From: Polytrichum commune
Lineage: Eukaryota; Streptophyta; Polytrichopsida; Polytrichales; Polytrichaceae
Assembly (NCBI GenBank): GCA_950295325.1
Contig: OX485805.1
Coordinates: forward strand, 33,779,501 to 33,843,500
Reading direction: 5' to 3'
DNA: 64,000 nucleotides
How positions within the stretch are numbered: the stretch's first letter is position 1; each line of letters begins with the position of its first letter. A program made the translations under genes and the position numbers. Below are positions 49,980-59,103 of this stretch, piece after piece. Below the pieces are notes generated by a model that saw only the letters and a program-made list of their open reading frames with translations, had not been told where the DNA came from and ran no database searches.

Positions 49980-50330
49980 GGTAGACGTGCCTAGTACGGT
50001 TACTTCTCTTAATCAGACACCTATATTTTAGTGGTATGTCTCCAAGAACGGATTCCAAAAAGACATGACAGCTTAAAAGGGATTGGACTGCGTGCTCAAA
50101 ACATGATAAACATTCTAGGCTCAATAGTCAACGTCATTCAGGGGGACCTATATGACAATTTAATGAGCACGAGAATCCCTCACTTTGATAATGAATAAGA
50201 TTCATATGAACTCAATGAATTATGAGGAATTGATTTGGATTTGTTAACCATCTGATACTAATCACATGTTTCATATCCTTGGAGAAGCAGGCTAGTAAGA
50301 AAAAGTAGACATTTAAGACCCATGTACCTT
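49980..50330. repeat. Dispersed repeat family R, copy 4
   Basis: Matches copies 2 and 3 in the same orientation from GCCTAGTACGGTTACTTCTC through TCAATAGTCAACGTCATTCA and GATTCATATGAACTCAATGA to GACATTTAAGACCCATGTAC. This is the longest copy visible in the window. Non-coding. Confidence 0.65.
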
Positions 50331-51424
50331 ACTGGATTAACGTGGGTGCAGAGCAGTTGCAAAAGGAAGCTATGGCAAAATGGAACCCTGGAACAGAATG
50401 CTGGATACCTCAATCTGCTATTGCCCTGCCTAACCTCTCCAACACAACTTGCAAAGAAAGCAGTTGTCAAATAAAGGAACTGCACTCATATTAAGTATCA
50501 AGTTTTGGAATCCCAGCAAGTCTTGACCTGTACATGGATAGAATCACGAGTGCTAGATTTTGTTTGTGCCTTTAATGCTGCTCAACCGCTGATAACTCCA
50601 GACACAGCATGTCTCCAGCTTATGAATTTTGAAACCTAGGTTCACAATCCCATACTGTAAAGCCACTTTCTGGTTCAGTCAAAAGTTTCTAAAAATCTGG
50701 CAACAAGTACTATATTGCGGCTACACTGGATAACGTATGTAAAATGCATCGCAATCAGAAACACAGGGAACTGAAAGTACAAGTTGCACTGCTTTCACTT
50801 TGGAAATCCTTGAGTTGCTTAATTTGCAACGACAAGACAATGAAATTATCAGCCTTTCCTGGCTATCAAATGAATACCTTATGCCTGTAGAGGCAATTGT
50901 ACAGAGAAGTTAAGGCTCTGACTTCATACAAACTTCTCGTGTAACCAGACTATTCGATGAGCATTGTATGCACTCCGAATTGGGATCTAACCACAAAAGC
51001 CCATCATGACTGGCATAAATCTCTAGAGTCCGATGTTACCTGCTGTGGCAAGTGACAAAGCATTAGACGCACACTTGAACCTTAACACACGACCATGTTG
51101 GCCAACTCCTTCATGTGTACTCCAAGAAATTTCTGAAAGTGGGTCCACATATCATAGCAGTAATTGCTTCATAGCTGACACAGACTTTCGGTCGATACAA
51201 TATCAATGTCCATAATCTCGCACCAACACCTGCACCTCCCCTGTCCACAAATCTCGGTGGGACTGGTACACGCTGGCAGTAGTGCACTTTCTTTTAGCAT
51301 ATGCCCACAGGCCGGTATTTGCAGTCAAAGCTCCATTGTCTCCAAGGACAGTTTGCACACTGTACATTGCAGATTGCAATGTTCCAAGTGCTCTCGAATA
51401 CATGTCGGCTCAATGCACAGTTCC
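50331..51424. other. Interval 3' of the 562-codon gene
   Basis: Less AT-rich than the repeats further left and without clear transposon marks. The part next to 51,424 probably includes the 3' UTR of the minus-strand gene. No separate gene is supported. Confidence 0.4.
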
Positions 51425-53113
51425 CTAATCCATACTTGCATCGTCCTCGGAGATATCAGAGGCCAGAGCTTCATCCTCAGTCCGTGTAGTGACAACTCCC
51501 TTCTTGCCGGATTTCGCACCCCTTCCCTTTGCTATCAGCTTTCGCTTCCTTGGCTTCACTTCTACTTGACGAACCCCATGAAAAAGCACTCCCCTCCCTC
51601 CTTTGCCTCGCAGTGTTCCAGCCGCCTTAGCAAACTTCTGGTCTGCATCAAGAACCCCAGGTTCTGAGGCAGCTCCTTCACTAACCCCTGTTGTGTCGAA
51701 GAAAAACAAGGGCTCATTGTTGGCACCTTCACCCTCGCTCACCATTTCCGCATCCTCAGATATCGTAATCTTATTGTCCTGCTCTTGTGGTTGTCTCATT
51801 GACATCATCATTAACACACGGTTGAAATCGTATTCCTCGGCATTGAGGAGCCAGTCCAGTAGAGCTTGTGGTTTTTTAAGAACAGCTGTGGTTATCAAAA
51901 TCTTCAAAACACTTCTCCCACCGAGCCAATCGCCTAGCTGAGATGGCGCACTCTGCCTACGCAAACTTGACAATAAATCTGACGCTCTAAGGTGCTCGTT
52001 CTTCGACCTGAAATACGCAGCCGTCTTGCGGGCGATGGAGAGCCTATTGAGGAACGCAACACACTCATTCTGCGCACCGAGCTTTGAAGGTGGTGATGGA
52101 CCATTCTCATGGTTAAACATTTCAGAATTTGGCACCCTGGTAACCACCATCTCACCAAGGATGCCACGCAATGTGGATTCCTCGTCCGCACTCAAAATGC
52201 TGAGGACAGGAAGAGGTGGTTCAAGAAGGGCATCCAACATAACCCCTGAGCTCCCTAAAAACTTCCCATACACAATCAACTCATGCTTCAACTTCTTCTC
52301 AAGCTCACTACGGCCGAGTGGCCGCTCATGAACCACATCTGCAAGCAACCTCAGCAATGCAACTTCAGCCTCAACAAGAACTCCTAACTTACATACTGTC
52401 TCCGCAGAACTAATATCCTCCTTAATGCTGCTTTCCAACGAGGTTGAAGCAAACGGAAACAGAGAAGAGAACTCTGTCCCCTCTGCAATCCACTTATCAA
52501 GTCCCGCGCATACGGATGGAGCCTTGAAAAGGCCACCGGGAGCAGGACATTCTTTGTGGTGGCAGAGAGCTATGAACCCTGAAACCTCCCGAATCAACTT
52601 CGTCAAGCTTTTCCAAAGCTTGGGCTTATTCTTATCCGTCATATCTGCACCATTCTTGCTCTCTGAAGAACTATATGTCACCAAGGCTTCAAATGCAATG
52701 CGTACAATAGGAGCCATGGTCGCTATGGCCATGGGTCCATCGCAAAACCCTGATGTCATAAACTTCAAAGATTGCAATACAGAGTGAGCTGTCGCAACCT
52801 CGCTGTCCGATGCAACCTTTGCTTCTTCATTGGTTAATACGATTCTCTCGATTACAGCAAAAGACCAAAATAGAGAAAGAGGGGGATTAGCTCGAGACTG
52901 CAAGAGACGGACTATGGCCTCTCGCCATGGAGTTCCTTGCTTTTTCTTCAGACCACTTTTTGCTGCCTCAACCGCAGCCTCAACCGCGCGAGAGTATGCC
53001 AAATTACTCAACAATGGACCTTGTGCGACTTCCAGGAGCGATTGGCGAGCTCTCTCTGCAGCCAACTTCCGCTCCGCCCTCTCTGCAAACCACTCCCTAA
53101 GTTGGCCCGCCAT
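51425..53113 (-). CDS. Conserved-looking single-exon protein of unknown function, 562 aa
   Basis: An uninterrupted frame ends at 51,425. The open frame extends upstream to 53,146, but that start is GTG. The first in-frame ATG is at 53,113 and gives MAGQLREWFAERAERKLAAE..., so I use it (562 residues). No ATG lies between it and an in-frame stop upstream, though an unseen 5' exon is possible. The N-terminal half is Ala/Leu/Glu-rich and probably helical. It contains WREAIVRLLQSRANPPLSLF then WSFAVIERIVL, suggestive of HEAT/ARM-like helices. The C terminus has a basic stretch (KPRKRKLIAKGRGAKSGKKG, about residues 519-538), which could be a nuclear or nucleolar signal, and ends in an acidic tail (TEDEALASDISEDDASMD). 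I do not recognise a named family. Composition, length and lack of stops show a real gene. Confidence 0.88.
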   Translation of the reverse strand: MAGQLREWFAERAERKLAAERARQSLLEVAQGPLLSNLAYSRAVEAAVEAAKSGLKKKQGTPWREAIVRLLQSRANPPLSLFWSFAVIERIVLTNEEAKVASDSEVATAHSVLQSLKFMTSGFCDGPMAIATMAPIVRIAFEALVTYSSSESKNGADMTDKNKPKLWKSLTKLIREVSGFIALCHHKECPAPGGLFKAPSVCAGLDKWIAEGTEFSSLFPFASTSLESSIKEDISSAETVCKLGVLVEAEVALLRLLADVVHERPLGRSELEKKLKHELIVYGKFLGSSGVMLDALLEPPLPVLSILSADEESTLRGILGEMVVTRVPNSEMFNHENGPSPPSKLGAQNECVAFLNRLSIARKTAAYFRSKNEHLRASDLLSSLRRQSAPSQLGDWLGGRSVLKILITTAVLKKPQALLDWLLNAEEYDFNRVLMMMSMRQPQEQDNKITISEDAEMVSEGEGANNEPLFFFDTTGVSEGAASEPGVLDADQKFAKAAGTLRGKGGRGVLFHGVRQVEVKPRKRKLIAKGRGAKSGKKGVVTTRTEDEALASDISEDDASMD

Positions 53114-53141
53114 CTCTGCAAAATACTCCCTAAGTCGGAAG

Positions 53142-54050
53142 CTCACAACATTCTTATCAAGAGAACAGATGCAAATCCCTGCAAACCTACGAGAAGTGCT
53201 TCCTTTTGATCAACCACCTATGAAGATAAACTTGGGGAGCTTCGAAATCCGAGGCTCTGGAGTCCGACACCTTTGTGATGTGAGCTGAAGATGGCTAATT
53301 CCGTGAACCCTAATTTGAGAGAGCTAACCTGGAAGACGGAGAAGAAGAAGAAGAAGAAGAAGTAGGAGGAGGAGGTGTGGTGGCTCTCCTTAAACCCTAA
53401 ACCTCACAACATTCTCAACAAGAGAACAAATGCAAAACCTAAAAGTCCTACTTTTGATGCAACCAGGAGTGCAGGAAAATTTATGGATCTTCAAAATCAA
53501 TCCAAAGCTCTGGAATTCGACACCTTTATGATGTGAGCTGAAGGTGGATAATTTTGTGAACCCTAATTGAGAGATCTAAGGGCATGTTCACACGTTGTAC
53601 ACCAAACACAAAGGGGCGCTAAATTGGGTTATATTATTTTAGAGGGGCATAGTTTCATTATGTGTTTCACACATTCATTTTATATGAGTTTCCTAAAGTG
53701 TGAGTTCCATGATCAAACTAATATCTTACAATACATAAGAGTTTACATAGAAATTATTGAAGCTAAGATCCTATTTGGTCAAAGATTATGAGGAATTGAT
53801 AGTTGATTCTCTTATAAAGGATTTGAAAGCCAAGCTGCAATAGACCCAACCCATTATAACTCGGGAAAGCTTTCCAAGTCCTACCAAGCATATAATAGCA
53901 ATTGCGCTTGACACATGGGTCCATCACCCAGGTTAAACCCACCATCATCATGTTGCAGAAGCCTATATTGATAACATGTGAACATGCTCTAACTTGGAAA
54001 AAGCAACCAAGGGGAGAAGCGACCAAGGCTCTCCTTAAACCCTAAACCCT
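53142..54050 (-). promoter_or_regulatory. Duplicated promoter/leader of the 562-codon gene
   Basis: The segment 53,142-53,402 is followed by a diverged second copy, 53,403-53,579, which resumes at about 53,993-54,050. Shared landmarks are CTCACAACATTCT, AAGAGAACA(G/A)ATGCAAA, CGACACCTTT(G/A)TGATGTGAG then CTGAAG(A/G)TGG, GTGAACCCTAATT, and GGCTCTCCTTAAACCCTAAA then CC. Each copy ends with a telo-box (53,392-53,400 and 54,037-54,050). Copy 1 has gained a GAA/GGA microsatellite (53,337-53,375), which is a pyrimidine tract in gene orientation. Copy 2 is interrupted by a 410-bp MITE. Promoter function is inferred from position. Confidence 0.75.
53580..53989. mobile_element. Tourist-like MITE (410 bp) in the distal promoter copy
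   Basis: Left end GGGCATGTTCACACGTTGTA. The right end in reverse is GAGCATGTTCACATGTTATC. It is flanked by TAA on both sides (53,577-53,579 and 53,990-53,992). The proximal promoter copy carries the unoccupied site (GAGCTAACCTGG near 53,323-53,334), which confirms both boundaries and the 3-bp duplication. No transposase. PIF/Harbinger-type by duplication and ends. Confidence 0.85.
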
Positions 54051-55179
54051 ATTAGTTTACTAAAAGATAATCTTCCCAACAAACATTACTTAATTACGAC
54101 GAATAGTTGCAAATAGCTCACTAACAATTTGTTTAGCACTTCATATGGAGTAGTTTTAATTTTTGAGTCAAATGGAGTAGTTCTATTATTGATTGGGTAA
54201 AAATACACCTAAATTGCCATCCCATCACTCCAATTTGGTTTAATAACCCCTACCAAGGGGTAATAGTAAAAACATGGCCCTATAGATTTTGGTTGCCGGT
54301 TCATCCTAATTTAAACTCACAACATAGACTAATAGGGAGACTTTGACCTCGATGTAGGGGTTGATTTGGATTAAAATAATAATACCCGGGCTTTACAATA
54401 GAAATCAACATTTTCACCCTCCCCTCCCATGGTGTGCCCTCCCTTTAGTAGGTGTTACAAACATTCACCCCAGTCACCTTTGAAACTAGACTTGAGAGGG
54501 AGAAACTAGGATTCAAAGTATATTTGGATTTATGCATGAATTTTGAACAATATCAGCCATCGATATGACATACATTAGATAGTAAAACTACACAAATATG
54601 GTAGTTGGCGAACTTGTAATACAAACATTTGAAGTTGTGATTGTTATGATGTTGCTTTATAGTTGTTATTTGATGTTTCCGCCCCCACAAAGTGCACATC
54701 CCTTATTATGGACTAGTGGTTTGTCCAAAAATATGTAAATGCCAATTGAGAGCATAAGGTTAGCTTAAACAAGAAGCACTTCATACAAATATTAGACTAT
54801 GAAGCTTTGTTTTTTTCTAACTCAGTAAAACCTATTTCCTTATACCCTTCATAGTCAACCTAAAGTTGAATCAAGATTTTCCATCTTGCACATTTGTCCT
54901 AGAACCCAAGTGTAGCCAACTAAGATTATTCCTAGTATAGAGAATAGGCTTTTGTAACATAGTTCTATTCAAGCACGTTAAACTATTCACAATCACCAAA
55001 ATCTCACTTGAAACTTACTACACAAATAAGAATCATTTATTGGCTTTGCCATTTGGGAAGAGACTTAGGGGTGGTCTTTGAAATGGGCCAAAGTTTGGTA
55101 GCTAACTAGAAGCAACCACACATGGTGATAGTAACTCGCTCTTCAAGTGGAGTTTGGTTGCAAGTGATTGTTGATTTAA
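54051..55179. other. Intergenic, no gene seen
   Basis: AT-rich. A word near 55,066 (GGTGGTCTTTGAAATGGGCC) recurs in the same orientation near 56,808 just right of element X copy 2. No gene seen. Confidence 0.4.
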
Positions 55180-56801
55180 GGTAGAGGGTGCTTAAACCAA
55201 CATTTTAATTTATTGCACATACATACGGCTATGTGGTTGATATAAAAAATTTATATTAGCCTTTGGGCTAACATAGGCATAAAGAAATAGAAAAAAAACC
55301 CTCAATTAAATATTTGATGAATACCGTACGTTAAGGGCAGCTTCGGCACAAAATAATTCTAAAAATAGACGCCAAAATTTTTGGAATATTATTGGCATTT
55401 TTTGCCGAATATAAAATTAATTATTTTTCAAAATTGCCGAAAAGTAAGAAATTTTTACTTCTCACTAGAGTTTTACTTACAGTGGAAGCATATGTGAATT
55501 TTGAAAGAGAGAAGGTGCTCCTTTTGTAATCAAGCTCACTTACATTAGTCCACAAAGAATATGGGTTAAGAAGTAGCTAGACTCTAGGTGAGGCTTTTCA
55601 AATGTGTTGTACACAAATTATTGGAGTCCAATTGAGCATAGAAGATGAAGTTTTATAGAATTTTGTCCAACTAACAAAAGTTGAGAAATCAATCCTTCTT
55701 CCACCTCCAATAAGTTTTGTGTCAAAATAAGTCTTTATGCAAAAGATATGGACAAAACATTGCAGCCGTGTAAAGATCAAAAAATTAAAATGCGTTCATA
55801 ACAGTTTTTCGGAGCTCATTTGTGCATAGAAGATCAACTTTTTTGGAATTTTGTTGGTCTAAGAAAAGTTTACAAATCAAGTAATCTTTCACCTCCAACA
55901 AATTTTATGTCATTTGAAGATTCTATGCAAATGTTATGCGAGTTATAAAAATGAAGTCTAACTCGGTGCTTCACCTCAAAGTTTACATATCCCATATGCA
56001 TTGTTGAACACAACTCCACTCTACTTGCATAAAGCACAGAGCATTCTCTACTCTTCACTCACATCTTACTTGTCATTCAATGCAAGAGAGATGTACAAGA
56101 TATAAGCTTAAAGAGAAATTTAAAAACGAATTTAAGCTGAATTTTAAAAATTAAAAGAGAAAATTGCTGAAAATATGAATATACTATTTCTAGGTGCCAA
56201 ACACGATTTTTTTACTTTTAATAATTATTCGGCAAGAGAGCCCCGAAGCTGCCCTTAACGTACGGTATTCAAAGTCAAAACCACTAGCTTCTTTAAACCA
56301 ATCTATAGGCGCCATGTATGATGACCTTGCATGTAATGAGGACCCCCACCTTCATTGCCTAGAACGTACCCAAGTTAGATGGCCCAACTAGTAACAGTGC
56401 GCAAAGCCACATGGCCACCTCCATGATCCCACCCAATTTGCTTGCAAAACTGTCACCTTGCATCACACGAACCAACCCCCTTTGTGCTTTGTGAACCTAC
56501 CTCCATGGCTTTGTGATATAGAATGGCTAGAATTGTCCTCCCCGTCCATGTGTACAGAATGGCTAGAATAGGCATTGACAAGCCACCCCAAACACACCTT
56601 GAAGCAACCCGAGATAGAGTGGAGCCCATTACCTAACCTATGTGGAGGTAGTGGAGGCCACTATGAGGTGGCATCACTAATGGCACCTTAAAATGTCACT
56701 CCATGGGCCTGGACACTCCTACACCATGGGGAATAGTTCAAGATAGTAGATTGTTGGCAATTGGGAGGGGTTTATAGGTCTTGGTTTTAGCACCCTCTAC
56801 C
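55180..56801. mobile_element. Element X, copy 2, interrupted by a 942-bp element
   Basis: Ends GGTAGAGGGTGCTTAAACC and its complement. About 680 bp of element X remains, in opposite orientation to copy 1 at 42,664-43,419. The two parts (55,180-55,320 and 56,268-56,801) align with the two ends of copy 1, which is uninterrupted and therefore shows where the insertion occurred. Confidence 0.62.
55324..56265. mobile_element. 942-bp inverted-repeat element inserted in element X
   Basis: Left end CCGTACGTTAAGGGCAGCTT then CGG. The right end is the exact complement over about 22 bp. TA flanks both sides, which would fit a Tc1/mariner-like duplication, but the empty site in copy 1 is too diverged to prove it. 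The interior is non-coding and includes further AT-rich self-complementary parts. Superfamily unknown. Confidence 0.72.
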
Positions 56802-57274
56802 TCAAAGTGGTCTCTAAAATGAGCTAAAGTTTGGCCTTGGTTGGATAGCCAACCATAACTAGCCACAAGTACAAGAGAATACTAGGGCATAGCACTCTTG
56901 TGACTAGCCATTTGTTGATCTAAAGACTCACCTCCCAGATAACATTACTCAACGACATGGGTACTCATAATATAATTGTGGGATGTTGTGAGTGTGGTTA
57001 GAATTTGATTCTCCCTACGCATCTTTTTGAGCATTCCATTGGTATATTCCGAGGACCCACAAAACAAGAGTTGAACGTTGAGTAATATTATGCAACATGA
57101 AGATACACACAAAACATAACAAGTGTGTCCTTAATGTAACTTTTACATGCTATGTATAGATAGGGTTTTGGAGAAAGAGAAGTCTCAAATCTTACTATAT
57201 GTTGACTAAAGTCTCCTTGTCTATATACATAGATCATTTCACTTTAAGATCCTCTTTCTCCTATGTAGAAAATA
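56802..57274. other. Intergenic, no gene seen
   Basis: AT-rich, no supported features. Confidence 0.4.
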
Positions 57275-57566
57275 CACTAAATATAGTATTTAGTGTCACA
57301 TGGTGTTTCATATTGCTATGGTAACACTTCTAATGACACTTCTTATGGATACATTTACAAACATTGTCATGGATAGTTGAAATTTGGAAGAAATTCATGT
57401 TAATTATTCAAACAAAGCTTGATATATTATGCATCCTAACAATTTTGTAATGAAATATTGTCATGGATGATTGAAGTTTGGATGAAAAATCACTTAGTTC
57501 ATGACATTAACTGCAAATTTGCATATCTACAATGCTCAATTTTTATTTTTTTTACAATAATTAGTG
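57275..57566. mobile_element. TA-flanked MITE family C, copy 3 (292 bp)
   Basis: It starts CACTAAATATAGTATTTAGT (a self-palindrome) and ends ...AATTAGTG, with TA on both sides. The interior matches copy 1 (TGCTATGGTAAC, GACACTTCTTATGGAT, ATTGTCATGGATGATTGAAG, TTGGATGAAAAATCACTTAG). The right end is more eroded than in copy 2. Confidence 0.72.
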
Positions 57567-58300
57567 TAGTGATCCAACTTCTCTTCATCCACGCTCCTTA
57601 GACTTGTGCTAACACCTACACTAAATTAAAGTAATTTTGAATTGTGTAGTCCCATTATATTCATAAATGCAACTATACAAACCCTCCTTGATCGGACGGG
57701 AACATGGATCCCCTTGGTTGTGAATTTATTTGTCAAAGAATATGCCTTATAGTTGATTACTTGTTTTATGTAGTACATCTCATGCAAATTGCACAAATCA
57801 AGATGTTGGGTTAAAAATTGTTCTCAAAGGTAATTAAATTTTGGACTAGCAAACATTTGTTACATGAGTTGTCTATAGTGTTGAGTCAATGAATATATGT
57901 TGTAAGTTGTGATATTCTAAGATTCATTAGAGCAAAACAATCAATGGTTGTAGAATATGTGCGTACAATGTCTTATTACAATTTGGACGCATATCTTAGT
58001 GCCAAAAGATCATTTAGACCCAATTACATTCATAGCCACCGACCACCTATTTACCATGTGCATCATGGAATAATACTAAGCAAATGAGCATTAGTTCAAG
58101 GACAAAATTTAGCATGTAGGTGATAAAATAGTCACCCACATCAATTTCATGCAATATTAATTACTATGGCCCACAAACGGTTTTGAACTAGAGATGTGAC
58201 ATGGGTTGAAAGTTAGCGTAACCCACTTTATTCTTACAAGGGGAACTAATGTGGGTTCAAGAGAAATAATGTTGGGAACAATAATAAGACAACAAAGTGT
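57567..58300. other. Intergenic, no gene seen
   Basis: AT-rich, no supported features. Confidence 0.4.
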
Positions 58301-58307
58301 GTTACAA

Positions 58308-58414
58308 TGATGGTCCAACTGGAAGAGACTTACAACTCAATCATAGATAAGTTTCCTTCCCTATTTAAGATTGTAGCACTAAACAATTTCAAGTCTCTTC
58401 CAGTTGGACCATCA
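58308..58414. repeat. Hairpin with 24-bp perfect stem and 59-nt loop
   Basis: TGATGGTCCAACTGGAAGAG then ACTT (58,308-58,331) is exactly complementary to 58,391-58,414. A short extra pairing (CAA/TTG) follows after a bulge. Arm length and loop size are compatible with a small-RNA precursor, but the right arm continues into a dispersed repeat also present at about 30,140-30,290, so a MITE-like origin is at least as likely. Confidence 0.65.
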
Positions 58415-59103
58415 AGTTGACATTAGCCTCTTATCTTATCTCACAGATGCTACTGCATTCTCCTACTCCAAGATAATTGCACTTTGACACTATAAGCCTT
58501 TTGGCTTCCCAAACTTCAAATTCAATCCAACTAGCTCTAATTGGTTATGGTATTTTATTTCTAATAAATTAGGACACCCCAAGCTAATGATCCCAAATGG
58601 AAAAAGGCACATAACCTGTAACCATGATTCCTATACTAGATAAGCTTTTCCAGATGCATCAAATTCAAGATTTTTAATGCCATGTGGTTTACTCAGATAG
58701 GATTGATACTAAGAGGTGAGGGGAGAAGGTGACAATGAACTATGACATATTTTCCTGCACAGAAGGCATATGACTGAAGAAGTATCTGTAATGTTTGATA
58801 CAAGCTCGACGAAGCTCAAAGAATGATAAGTAACAGCTAATGGGGGAGAAGAACAACTCTCCATGAAGACCAGCTGGCTATCAGATTCAACATCTTTGTC
58901 ATGTCTACAGTCTGACTAGTGTACACCATAGTAGCTCTTTCATGGTCCTCCCGAAAACCTGTGAATAAAATACGCTCCCATGCAATATGTGAATTTCCTA
59001 AACCTGGCCTCTCCAACCTTGGTGACTTCTGCATTCATTTCATGACCCTGAATATCTGTATAAGTTCTGAACTGGGTGATAGATAGCATCAAAGGACGCT
59101 GTT
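58415..59103. other. Interval 3' of TMEM214-like gene
   Basis: The left part is a dispersed repeat (to about 58,515). The right part, from about 58,600, is less repetitive and probably contains the 3' UTR of the minus-strand TMEM214-like gene. No separate gene seen. Confidence 0.4.

Noticed and set aside
53114-53146. Extended N terminus of the 562-codon gene (11 more residues)
   Set aside because: It would need a GTG start, which is not expected in a plant nuclear gene. The first in-frame ATG is at 53,113.
51603-53288. Plus-strand frames opposite the 562-codon gene
   Set aside because: Shadow frames of a strong minus-strand coding sequence.
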